From assembly GCA_958426775.1 (NCBI GenBank), contig CATZZP010000010.1, positions 1-64,000 of the forward strand: a stretch of 64,000 bases of DNA, given 5' to 3'. The DNA comes from an uncultured Bacillota bacterium. GTDB lineage: Bacteria; Bacillota; Clostridia; Lachnospirales; CAG-274. The notes under the pieces are model-generated. The model saw nothing but the letters and a program-made list of their open reading frames with translations, was not told the DNA's origin and did no database searches. Position 1 is the first letter of the stretch, and each line of letters begins with the position of its first letter. Below are positions 50,390-57,799 of the stretch, piece after piece. The position numbers were made by a program, and so were the translations under genes.

Positions 50390-51019
50390 TTAAGCCTTTA
50401 CGCTATCTTTAATTACTACTACTGTACCCTTGTTACCGGGAACGGCACCCTTGATAAGCAGTAAGTTCTTTTCAGCGTCAGCTCTTACGATTTCAAGGTT
50501 TTGTACGGTAATCTTTACAGAACCCATCTGACCTGCCATCTTCTTACCCTTTTTAACCTTACCCGGTGTAGTAGCTGAACTAAGTGAACCAACAGCTCTG
50601 TGGAACTTAGAACCGTGAGCCATAGGACCTCTTGACTGACCGTGTCTTTTAATAGGACCCTGGTAGCCCTTACCCTTTGAAGTGCCGGTAACATCAACCT
50701 TGTCACCTGCCGCAAAAACATCTGCCTTAATTTCAGCACCTACTTCATAAGAGCTGATGTCATCAAGTCTGAATTCCTTGAGGACCTTCTTAGGCTCAAC
50801 GCCTGCCTTGTCAAACTGACCCTTCATAGGCTTGTTAAGCTTCTTAACCTTTACATCACCGAAGCCAACCTGGATTGCATCGTATCCGTCGTTGTCAACA
50901 GTTTTCTTCTGAACTACAACACAAGGACCTGCCTCAAGAACGGTTACAGGGATAAGTAAGCCGTTATCAGCGAAAACCTGTGTCATACCGATTTTCTTAG
51001 CAATTATAGCTTTCTGCAT
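50390..51019 (-). CDS. rplC: 50S ribosomal protein L3
   Basis: A 209-residue protein near the peptidyl transferase centre. AIIAKKIGMTQVFADNGLLIPVTVLEAGPCVVVQKKT and GTSKGKGYQGPIKRHGQSRGPMAHGSKFHRAVGSL are canonical. It follows a 160-bp gap after rpsJ. Confidence 0.97.
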   Translation of the reverse strand: MQKAIIAKKIGMTQVFADNGLLIPVTVLEAGPCVVVQKKTVDNDGYDAIQVGFGDVKVKKLNKPMKGQFDKAGVEPKKVLKEFRLDDISSYEVGAEIKADVFAAGDKVDVTGTSKGKGYQGPIKRHGQSRGPMAHGSKFHRAVGSLSSATTPGKVKKGKKMAGQMGSVKITVQNLEIVRADAEKNLLLIKGAVPGNKGTVVVIKDSVKA

Positions 51020-51041
51020 AATTTTACCTCCATATTAACTC

Positions 51042-51101
51042 TACAGCGGATTGTCCCTTTCGGGATAATCATTCTAGGTTCATATAAGGCGTACCGCTGT
51101 A
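51042..51101 (-). ncRNA. Structured region between rpsJ and rplC
   Basis: Perfect 8-bp repeat TACAGCGG/CCGCTGTA (51042-51049, 51094-51101) encloses the hairpin ATTGTCCC/GGGATAAT (51050-51057, 51062-51069, one G-T pair). The gap extends 51020-51179 with no gene and ends close to the rplC ribosome site. Confidence 0.5.
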
Positions 51102-51179
51102 CTTTTCAAATCTATACCTATATAAACCAACAAAACTTTTTTCTTGGAACAAAATCACATCAGTGAATTTGCCTTTTTC

Positions 51180-51491
51180 TTACATCATCTTAAGAGTGAT
51201 GTCTACGCCGGCAGGTAAGTCAAGACGACTTAAAGCATCTGCTGTCTTAGGTGTTGCCATAAGAACATCAATTAATCTCTTGTGTGTTCTAAGCTCAAAC
51301 TGCTCTCTGCTGTCCTTGTACTTGTGAACAGCTCTGAGGATTGTAACAACCTCTTTCTTGGTAGGCATAGGAATAGGTCCTGATACCTTAGCACCTGTTT
51401 TCTTTGCAGTTTCGATTATCTGAGCAGCTGACTGGTCAACTAACTTGTGATCGTAAGACTTAAGGCTGATTCTGATTTTCTGATTAGCCAT
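51180..51491 (-). CDS. rpsJ: 30S ribosomal protein S10
   Basis: A 103-residue small-subunit protein, also a transcription antitermination partner (NusE). It begins MANQKIRISLKSYDHKLVDQSAAQIIETAKKTGAKVSGPIPMPTKKEVVTILRAVHKYKDSREQFELRTHKR and is the first gene of the superoperon, after a structured leader. Confidence 0.97.
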   Translation of the reverse strand: MANQKIRISLKSYDHKLVDQSAAQIIETAKKTGAKVSGPIPMPTKKEVVTILRAVHKYKDSREQFELRTHKRLIDVLMATPKTADALSRLDLPAGVDITLKMM

Positions 51492-51533
51492 AAAAAAAGT
51501 CCCCTCCTTTTCGCACTTTTTAATTACTTAGTA

Positions 51534-51694
51534 CGACAAGTGGTGACTGCACACTCAGCCGTGTGTTTCGCTTTGCAACTCAGGGCAAAAACCCATAACC
51601 AAACACACCAACATATTCATGCAGTGACCTTGTCGCCCGGTTTCTTGAACTGGACATCGCTCCGCAGAAAACCCGCTTTTGCGGCAACCTCTGC
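51534..51694 (-). ncRNA. Structured S10 operon leader
   Basis: This lies in the 484-bp gap between the XRE gene and rpsJ. A nested stem CGACAAG/CTTGTCG (51534-51540, 51629-51635), ACTGCA/TGCAGT (51546-51551, 51620-51625) and GTGTGTTT/AAACACAC (51561-51568, 51601-51608) encloses a GGG/CCC loop. A second hairpin has GCAGA/TCTGC (51664-51668, 51690-51694) around CCGC-TTTT-GCGG (51673-51684). It lies between the promoter at 51724-51752 and rpsJ, giving a leader of about 226 nt. The rest of the gap (51753-51975) is AT-rich without further recognisable signal. Confidence 0.6.
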
Positions 51695-51723
51695 ATCAAC
51701 GCTCTTAATGTCACAACACTGCT

Positions 51724-51752
51724 ATTATACAGTAACCTCACAACATTTGCAA
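51724..51752 (-). promoter_or_regulatory. Promoter of the S10 superoperon
   Basis: Minus-strand TTGCAA (51747-51752), a 17-bp spacer and TATAAT (51724-51729). Confidence 0.75.
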
Positions 51753-51975
51753 GAGTTTTTTTAATTTTTTACAAAAAATTTTTAACAATCTTTTTAAAAA
51801 TTTAAAACTCATTTTGTATTTTTTGCACAAAGCCTTGTGCCTTAATTGTCGGATTACACCATATGTAGCATCAGCTTTTGATTATAGCAGATAAATTAGG
51901 GCTTTGCAAGGTTTTATTTCATTTTTATGTAGACAAAGCCGTAAAAATATGTCATAAATATATTGAGGTGATTTT

Positions 51976-52200
51976 ATGTCAAGACTTAGGGATTTACGCA
52001 AAAAACGTGGCTATACCCAAATTAAAATACAGATTTTAACAGGTATAGACCAAAGCGATTACTCCAAAATTGAGCAAGGCAAGCGTTATATGACCTTTGA
52101 ACAGTGTAAGCGGATAGCCCTTGCCCTTGATACAAGTATGGACTACCTTGCAGGGCTTACTGATAAGGAAGAACCTTATCCCCGAAATAACAGCCTTTAA
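51976..52200 (+). CDS. XRE-family helix-turn-helix regulator
   Basis: A 74-residue single-domain protein. The HTH has the Cro/C1 pattern (RLRDLRKKRGYTQIKIQILTGIDQSDYSKIEQGKRYMTFEQCKRIALALDTSMDYLAGLTD), resembling small autoregulators. ATG has GAGGTG upstream. It stands alone between the ribosomal operon and a convergent M23 gene, so no target is suggested by layout. Confidence 0.88.
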   Translation: MSRLRDLRKKRGYTQIKIQILTGIDQSDYSKIEQGKRYMTFEQCKRIALALDTSMDYLAGLTDKEEPYPRNNSL

Positions 52201-52242
52201 AAAATTCTTCCTATTATGATAGGTAATTTTATATTATGTACC

Positions 52243-52277
52243 AAAAAAGGAATGCCCCTGTGTGACATTCCTTTTTT
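52243..52277. terminator. Bidirectional terminator between the XRE and M23 genes
   Basis: AAAAAAGGAATG and CATTCCTTTTTT (52243-52254, 52266-52277) are perfect; A and T runs suit both strands. Confidence 0.88.
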
Positions 52278-52279
52278 AA

Positions 52280-53005
52280 TTACTCTATGCTTGCTAAAAC
52301 CGTCTTAGGGTCAATATTATTCTCATCTCTGCTCACCGTAAAGGTAAGGTGGGTTCCCAAAGCCTCGCTGTAAGGCGAAGGGGTGCCTACTCTGCCTATT
52401 ACATCACCTTGGCATACAACCTGTCCCTCTGTGACGCTTACGTCATCCCGGAGCTGGCTGTATGTAGTTCTCCAGCCGTTACCATGATTTAACACAACTC
52501 TGTTGCCGTTCACCTTGTCATTGGACACAGACTCTACCACGCCGTCTGCCGCCGCAGTAACCCTTGTATCTGCCGCCGCACTTATGCTGATGCTGTCATT
52601 AGTACGATACTGGTCAAGAGTTTTGTCATATACAGCCGTGTCCACACTATAGTCCATTACAATCTGTCCCTCAACAGGCCAGCTCATTTCCTTGCTGTCA
52701 TCAAAAAGAGTATACCTGGGTTCCTCTGCCTTAAGGGTTTCCTTTTTAGGTGCAGTTGCAGCAGGTGTGGCTGTAGTTGCCTCAGTCTGCTGTTGGGTTA
52801 CTTTTTCCGTAGTTATTTCCTTATAGCTCTTTACATCATTTTTAGCAACAGCCGCCGCACCTGCATTTTCATCAGTCTGAACCTGCAGGCTTTCCTCCTT
52901 AACCTCATCATTAACCGTACCGGCATTATATACGGAAATAACAAAAGCAAGAACCATTGCAACTGCTACCGTTGAATAAATAGCGGGATAAAATCCTTTT
53001 TTCAC
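52280..53005 (-). CDS. SpoIIQ-like M23/LytM-domain protein with degenerate catalytic site
   Basis: The 241 residues have a membrane anchor at about 8-27, a Thr/Ala/Lys-rich stalk, then a LytM domain from about 108 (MSWPVEGQIVMDYSVDTAVYD). At the usual zinc HxxxD position the sequence is YRTNDSISI, and the usual HxH is GTHLTF, so one metal-binding His in each motif is lost. This matches the degenerate SpoIIQ of Bacillus, which forms the SpoIIQ-SpoIIIAH channel between forespore and mother cell. The assignment is an inference from domain and losses; it could be another inactive LytM scaffold. Confidence 0.7.
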   Translation of the reverse strand: MKKGFYPAIYSTVAVAMVLAFVISVYNAGTVNDEVKEESLQVQTDENAGAAAVAKNDVKSYKEITTEKVTQQQTEATTATPAATAPKKETLKAEEPRYTLFDDSKEMSWPVEGQIVMDYSVDTAVYDKTLDQYRTNDSISISAAADTRVTAAADGVVESVSNDKVNGNRVVLNHGNGWRTTYSQLRDDVSVTEGQVVCQGDVIGRVGTPSPYSEALGTHLTFTVSRDENNIDPKTVLASIE

Positions 53006-53162
53006 TTAAAACACCTCCGCTATTATTATTGTCTGTCTGATTTTTTTTATACAAAAGTTTTTTTGAATAAATGCCTTATTGCCGAGCTATTATATAGTAA
53101 GACTTGCTAAGGGTGATAAATTATTGTATACTGATATTATTACAAAGGATAAGGTGATTAAA

Positions 53163-54005
53163 ATGTCAAAATTTATTGCTTCACTTTTAGGTATGGAGGA
53201 ACTTACAGGCATATTTCAGGTGCTTTATAAAATAGGCATATGTGTAGTTATACTTATTATAAGCTTTTTTATATTAAAGCTTGTACAAAAGGCAATCAAC
53301 AAAAGCCTTAAGGCAAGCACAAAGCTTGACCGAAGCAAATCCGACACAATGAGTACGGTGCTTTGCAGTACCGCCAAATATATAATATACTTTATTTCAC
53401 TATGCTATATACTTACCGTCTGGGGAGTTGACCCTACCTCACTTTTAGCTATAGGCGGTGTTGCCTCCGTCGCTGTGAGCCTGGGTGCTCAGTCCATAAT
53501 TCAGGATATATTGACAGGTGCTTTTATCCTTACGGAAAACCAGTTCAGCGTAGGGGACACCGTACGTATTGAAAATTACTCAGGCACTGTTGAAAGCATA
53601 GGTATGCGTACTACCAGAATACGAAGCCTTGACGGCGACGTATATATAATACCTAACGGGCAGATTAAAATAGTTACCAATATGAGCAAAGGCTTCAATC
53701 GTGCCATTGTAGACATTAACATTTCCTATAAGGAAAATATTGATATGGTAATCAGCCTCCTTAAAACAGAGCTTGAAAAAATATACAATGACAAGGCTGT
53801 TAAGGGACTTATTACCTGTCCCGAGGTGCTGGGTGTGGAACAGCTTGCTGACAGCAGTGTGGTAATAAGAATTAAAGCAGATTGCTCTGTAGGCGATAAC
53901 TGGAATGCAGAGCGTGAGCTAAGACGGCTTATTAAAAACGCCTTTGACAGGGAGGGCATTGAAATTCCCTACCCGCAACAGGTTGTGCATATTGAAAAGG
54001 GGTAG
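53163..54005 (+). CDS. MscS-family mechanosensitive channel
   Basis: A small-conductance channel that opens under membrane tension to release osmolytes. Start at 53163 (MSKFIASLLGMEE..., AAGGTG upstream) gives 280 residues; the longer frame from 53079 has no ribosome site. Two or three membrane segments precede the conserved pore helix (LLAIGGVASVAVSLGAQSIIQDILTGAFIL) and the cytoplasmic beta domain begins SVGDTVRIENYSGTVESIGMRTTRIRSLDGDVYIIPNG. It precedes a DUF951 gene, a common pairing in Clostridia. Confidence 0.92.
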   Translation: MSKFIASLLGMEELTGIFQVLYKIGICVVILIISFFILKLVQKAINKSLKASTKLDRSKSDTMSTVLCSTAKYIIYFISLCYILTVWGVDPTSLLAIGGVASVAVSLGAQSIIQDILTGAFILTENQFSVGDTVRIENYSGTVESIGMRTTRIRSLDGDVYIIPNGQIKIVTNMSKGFNRAIVDINISYKENIDMVISLLKTELEKIYNDKAVKGLITCPEVLGVEQLADSSVVIRIKADCSVGDNWNAERELRRLIKNAFDREGIEIPYPQQVVHIEKG

Positions 54006-54074
54006 ATTTTAATTGCCGAAATCCCTGCAAAATTATCCCTTTGAGAATTTTAACAAAAAGAAAGGAGCAAAGCC

Positions 54075-54257
54075 ATGGATATACAAGTGGGAGATATATT
54101 ATTAATGAAAAAAAACCACCCCTGTGGCTCTAACCGCTGGGAGGTATTAAGGATAGGTGCAGACTTCCGCATACAATGCTGTGGCTGCGGTCACCTTGTT
54201 ATGCTGCCCCGCACTAAGCTTGAAAAAAATGTTAAAAAAATAGAACCTAAGGAATAA
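54075..54257 (+). CDS. DUF951 family protein
   Basis: A 60-residue protein (MDIQVGDILLMKKNHPCGSN, then WEVLRIGADFRIQCCGCGHLVMLPRTKLEK). The HPCGSN and CCGCGH positions suggest a small metal or nucleic-acid binding fold. DUF951 often sits directly after a mechanosensitive channel gene, as here. AGGAG precedes the ATG. Function unknown. Confidence 0.85.
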   Translation: MDIQVGDILLMKKNHPCGSNRWEVLRIGADFRIQCCGCGHLVMLPRTKLEKNVKKIEPKE

Positions 54258-54284
54258 AGACAGGTCACAGCACTTGTCTTTTTT
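54257..54284 (+). terminator. Terminator after DUF951
   Basis: AAGACA/TGTCTT arms (54257-54262, 54275-54280), then a T run. Confidence 0.65.
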
Positions 54285-54300
54285 CTCTATCCAACCAAAA

Positions 54301-54326
54301 ACCCCAAGGACAACTGCCCTTGGGGT
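54301..54326 (-). terminator. Terminator after the DUF2461 gene
   Basis: Perfect ACCCCAAGG/CCTTGGGGT arms (54301-54309, 54318-54326); on the minus strand T-rich sequence follows. Confidence 0.85.
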
Positions 54327-54330
54327 AATT

Positions 54331-54999
54331 TTAATTTTCAGCTATTTCATTTAAAAACTTATACATATCATAAAGCTTTTTAAAGCCCTCAAACACAAGG
54401 TCAGGTAAATTATCACCGTAAAAATCCATATTTGAGTATTCCTCATATCGTATAAGGTCAAAGCCCTTAAACTGATACCAGCTGTTAAGCTGTGGAGGCA
54501 GGTCATTTTTAAACTCTCTTTTGTAGCTTTCACCCTCAAGCTGAAAAAACTTATCCTTTTCAAGCTTTTTTACAATTCGTGTAAACCTTGCCTGCTCAGC
54601 CTCAAGCTTTTTACGGTAAAGTGCCATATCGCTTGGCTTAGGGAAATAAAACAAGCCATATCTCCACCAATCGGGAGATATTTCAAAAAAATAGGTAGGC
54701 TTAGGGTAGGTTAAGTCAGGCTTACCGTCGCCCCTTAAGAAAAACCACTTACACTCCTTATAAGGGTTTTTATTTTTGGAAAATCGAATATCCCTGTTAG
54801 CACGTGAGATTTTAGGCATTTCGTTAAAGCCCTTATCCATTTTGTGCATAAGGACAAAAACCTCATCGGCAAGCTCAACCATAGGCTCATGAACATTAAG
54901 AGTATACATTTGCTTATGCTCATGAAACCACTCCTTGTAGTTGTTAAACCTTATACCTATTAAATAATCGTTTGTCAGCTCATTAAACTTATTTTGCAT
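54331..54999 (-). CDS. DUF2461 family protein
   Basis: The 222 residues begin with a segment typical of this family (NNYKEWFHEHKQMY...) and contain the NRDIRFSKNKNPYKECKWFFLRGDGKPD motif. No function is established. It overlaps the isocitrate dehydrogenase gene by 11 bp, so co-translation is likely, though no shared function is obvious. Confidence 0.88.
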   Translation of the reverse strand: MQNKFNELTNDYLIGIRFNNYKEWFHEHKQMYTLNVHEPMVELADEVFVLMHKMDKGFNEMPKISRANRDIRFSKNKNPYKECKWFFLRGDGKPDLTYPKPTYFFEISPDWWRYGLFYFPKPSDMALYRKKLEAEQARFTRIVKKLEKDKFFQLEGESYKREFKNDLPPQLNSWYQFKGFDLIRYEEYSNMDFYGDNLPDLVFEGFKKLYDMYKFLNEIAEN

Positions 55000-56149
55000 T
55001 TTTCTTAATTGTGTCCATTACATAGTCAGCAAACTCTGCACTTGTAGCACCGTCTGAACGACCTGTGATAACAACCTTCTTTTCCTTCTGAGTGCAGATG
55101 TCAAGTGCCTCGTCAAGCTGTCTTGCCTTGTCACCGTAGCCGATATGAGCAAGAAGCATACTTGCGGCTCTTATAATTGAGCAAGGGTCGGCATACATAT
55201 CTCTGCCCTCTTCAACCATACGGGGAGCAGAGCCGTGGATAGCCTCAAACATAGCGTACTTCTTGCCCATATTGATTGAGCCTGCAGTACCTACACCGCC
55301 CTGGAACTCTGCCGCTTCATCAGTAATAATATCACCGTAGAGGTTAGGTAAAACCACAACCTTGAAGCCCTGTCTTCTCTTAGGGTCAATAAGCTTTGCA
55401 GTCATAATATCAATGTACCAGTCATCTGTTTCAATCTCGGGATATTCCTTAGCAATCTCCTTAAAGGTGTTAAGAAACTTACCGTCTGTAGTCTTAATAA
55501 TATTAGCCTTGGTTACACAGGTAACCTTGCCCTTATTATTCTTTCTTGCATAGTCAAAGGCAGCTCTTATTATACGCTCTGTACCGTCTGTGGTTGCAAC
55601 GGTAAAGTCAAAGGCAAGGTCCTCATCAATCTCAAAGCCCTTTGAGCCTAAAGCATAGCCGCCCTCTGTATTTTCTCTGTAGAAGGTCCAGTCAATGCCC
55701 TCCTCAGGTATTCTGACGGGACGAACATTGGCAAAAAGGTCAAGTTCCTTACGCATGGCAACGTTTGCAGACTCAATATTAACCTTATCACCTGCACGAG
55801 GAGTTGTTGTAGGTCCCTTAAGGATAACAGGACACTCCTTAAGCTCTGCAAGCACATCATCAGGTATAGCCTTGCCTGCCGCAATTCTGTTTTCGATAGT
55901 AAGACCGTCAATTACCTTAAACTCAACCTTGCCTGCCTTAACCTCATCATCAAGGAGAAACTCAAGTATTCTCTGTGCCTGTGCAGTAATAGCAGGACCG
56001 ATACCGTCACCGCCGCAGATACCTATTTTAATAACAGGCAGCTTGGAGTAATCAATAAACTCCTTGTCCTCCTTCATTCTTTCAACTCTTTTAAGCTGTT
56101 GTTCAACTAATTCGCCGAATTTAGCCTTTGCAAGTTCAATCTTATCCAT
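54989..56149 (-). CDS. Isocitrate dehydrogenase family enzyme (NAD(P)-dependent)
   Basis: Oxidative decarboxylation of isocitrate to 2-oxoglutarate, by family. The 386 residues have GGDGIGPAITAQAQRILEFL early, then the substrate segment ESANVAMRKELDLFANVRPVR, and the metal site VVLPNLYGDIITDEAAEFQGGVGTAGSINMG. The family also includes isopropylmalate dehydrogenases, but the RPVR pattern, the adjacent citrate-synthase-like gene and no nearby leu genes favour isocitrate. The adjacent upstream gene encodes a Re-citrate-synthase-like enzyme, 18 bp away, suggesting a short pathway to 2-oxoglutarate and glutamate. Confidence 0.85.
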   Translation of the reverse strand: MDKIELAKAKFGELVEQQLKRVERMKEDKEFIDYSKLPVIKIGICGGDGIGPAITAQAQRILEFLLDDEVKAGKVEFKVIDGLTIENRIAAGKAIPDDVLAELKECPVILKGPTTTPRAGDKVNIESANVAMRKELDLFANVRPVRIPEEGIDWTFYRENTEGGYALGSKGFEIDEDLAFDFTVATTDGTERIIRAAFDYARKNNKGKVTCVTKANIIKTTDGKFLNTFKEIAKEYPEIETDDWYIDIMTAKLIDPKRRQGFKVVVLPNLYGDIITDEAAEFQGGVGTAGSINMGKKYAMFEAIHGSAPRMVEEGRDMYADPCSIIRAASMLLAHIGYGDKARQLDEALDICTQKEKKVVITGRSDGATSAEFADYVMDTIKKNAK

Positions 56150-56167
56150 TAGATTAATCCTCCGTAA

Positions 56168-57562
56168 TTAATTTAATTCAACCTTTAAGTCGGTAATACC
56201 GTACTTTAAAAGGGTTTGGTTTGTAATATTCATAAGCTCCTTGTCGCTTATAACGGTAACACGGCCGTCCTCATACTGTTCATCAACCCATGTCTTAATT
56301 TCAGCCACAAGAGGATGCTTTTTATCAAACGCCTTATCCCCCGTAAGAGATAAATTTGTGTTGACCCAATGAGCCACACCTGCAAGACCTGAGGTTTTGC
56401 TTACTGCCACCTTAATAGGTCTGTTAAGTAAAAGCTCTGTGTTAAATATGTTGTAGATTTCCTCATTTTTAAGGATACCGTCTGCATGAACACCTGCTCT
56501 GGTTACATTAAAGTTAGCACCTACAAAAGGTGTCATAGGCGGAATTTCATAGCCTATTTCCTTTTCAAAATACTCGGCTAATTCAGTAATAGCCCTTGTA
56601 TCCATACCGTCAAGAGTACCTCTCAGCTGTGCATACTCCATAACCATAGCCTCTGTAGGTGTATTGCCCGTACGCTCACCTATACCGAAAAGCGATGTAT
56701 TTACACCGCAGGCACCGAAAAGCCATGCATAAGCCGCATTATTTACAGCCCTATAGAAGTCGTTATGACCATGCCACTCAATCAACTCCTGAGGTACACC
56801 TGCATGATGATGTAAGCCGTAAATTATACCCTGTACACATCTTGGCAAAACAGAGCCGGGGAAGGTAACACCATAGCCCATAGTATCACAGGCACGTATT
56901 TTAATAGGCATACCCGTTTCCTCCGAAAGCTTCATAAGCTCGGAAGCAAAAGGCACTACAAAACCGTAGAAGTCCGCTCTTGTAATATCCTCAAAGTGAC
57001 AGCGAGGTCTTATGCCGTATTCGATACACTGCCTGATTGTAGAAAGATAGTAATCTATAATTTCGCTTCTCTTCATATTCATTTTATAGAAGATATGATA
57101 GTCAGAGCAGCTTACAAGTATGCCTGTTTCCTTAACGCCTATGGATTTTACCAGCTCAAAGTCCTTTTTACTGGCTCTTATCCATGTTGTAACCTCAGGG
57201 AAGCGATAATCTCTTTCAAGGCACTTATAGACAGCCTCCTGGTCCTTTTTAGTGTAAACAAAAAACTCGCTTTGGCGGATAATACCCTTAGGTCCGCCCA
57301 GAACGTGAAGCAAATCATATATCCTTGAAATCTGTTCAACTGTATAAGGTTCTCTGGATTGCTGGCCATCTCTGAAGGTGGTATCGGTAATCCATATTTC
57401 ATCGGGCATATCAATAGGTACAATTCTATGGTTAAAGGCAACCTTAGGCACTTCATTATAGCTGTACAGGTTGTCATACAGATTAGGCTCGCTGACATCC
57501 TGAAGGGGATAGTTCAGCTCTCGTCTTTCAATTAAATTTGTTTTGTTATTAAAAATAAACAT
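56168..57562 (-). CDS. Re-citrate-synthase-like / isopropylmalate-synthase family enzyme
   Basis: The 464 residues form an HMGL-type aldolase barrel. WITDTTFRDGQQSREPYTVEQ carries the catalytic Arg-Asp pair (RDGQ). HGHNDFYRA holds two metal-binding His, and GVNTSLFGIGERTGNTP follows. The leading 40 residues differ from ordinary LeuA, and the C-terminus lacks the leucine-binding allosteric domain. In Clostridia such proteins are Re-citrate synthases, used where Si-type GltA is absent. Direct linkage to isocitrate dehydrogenase supports this. It could instead be a homocitrate or isopropylmalate synthase; activity is inferred. Confidence 0.8.
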   Translation of the reverse strand: MFIFNNKTNLIERRELNYPLQDVSEPNLYDNLYSYNEVPKVAFNHRIVPIDMPDEIWITDTTFRDGQQSREPYTVEQISRIYDLLHVLGGPKGIIRQSEFFVYTKKDQEAVYKCLERDYRFPEVTTWIRASKKDFELVKSIGVKETGILVSCSDYHIFYKMNMKRSEIIDYYLSTIRQCIEYGIRPRCHFEDITRADFYGFVVPFASELMKLSEETGMPIKIRACDTMGYGVTFPGSVLPRCVQGIIYGLHHHAGVPQELIEWHGHNDFYRAVNNAAYAWLFGACGVNTSLFGIGERTGNTPTEAMVMEYAQLRGTLDGMDTRAITELAEYFEKEIGYEIPPMTPFVGANFNVTRAGVHADGILKNEEIYNIFNTELLLNRPIKVAVSKTSGLAGVAHWVNTNLSLTGDKAFDKKHPLVAEIKTWVDEQYEDGRVTVISDKELMNITNQTLLKYGITDLKVELN

Positions 57563-57583
57563 TAATTCACCCCCGATAAAATT

Positions 57584-57612
57584 ATTGTAAACTTTTATAA
57601 AAGCCTTGTCAA
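57584..57612 (-). promoter_or_regulatory. Consensus promoter of the Re-citrate synthase-isocitrate dehydrogenase operon
   Basis: Minus-strand TTGACA (57607-57612), a 17-bp spacer and TACAAT (57584-57589), about 22 bp before the ATG. Confidence 0.8.
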
Positions 57613-57630
57613 CTGTTCAAGAGCTTTTTT

Positions 57631-57657
57631 TTGCATAATTTTTTAAAAATTATGCAA
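57631..57657. promoter_or_regulatory. 27-bp perfect palindrome upstream of the citrate operon
   Basis: Thirteen-base arms TTGCATAATTTTT and AAAAATTATGCAA around one base, about 20 bp upstream of the -35. No T run follows on either strand, so it is not a simple terminator. It may be an operator. Confidence 0.5.
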
Positions 57658-57799
57658 TTTATCAACAGAAATATAGGGGTTAAAAGATAATTTTGTGTAA
57701 AAATTGCAAGTTTCGGATTGCTGTATTTCATTTTATTTAACTGTCAACTTTAAAACATAAAGCTTTTACAGGTTTTTAGTTGTTTTTTAAATATAAAAT

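Noticed and set aside
56168..57562. 2-isopropylmalate synthase for leucine synthesis
   Set aside because: The regulatory domain is missing, no other leu genes are near, and isocitrate dehydrogenase is the operon partner, so the Re-citrate-synthase reading is preferred, though not proven.
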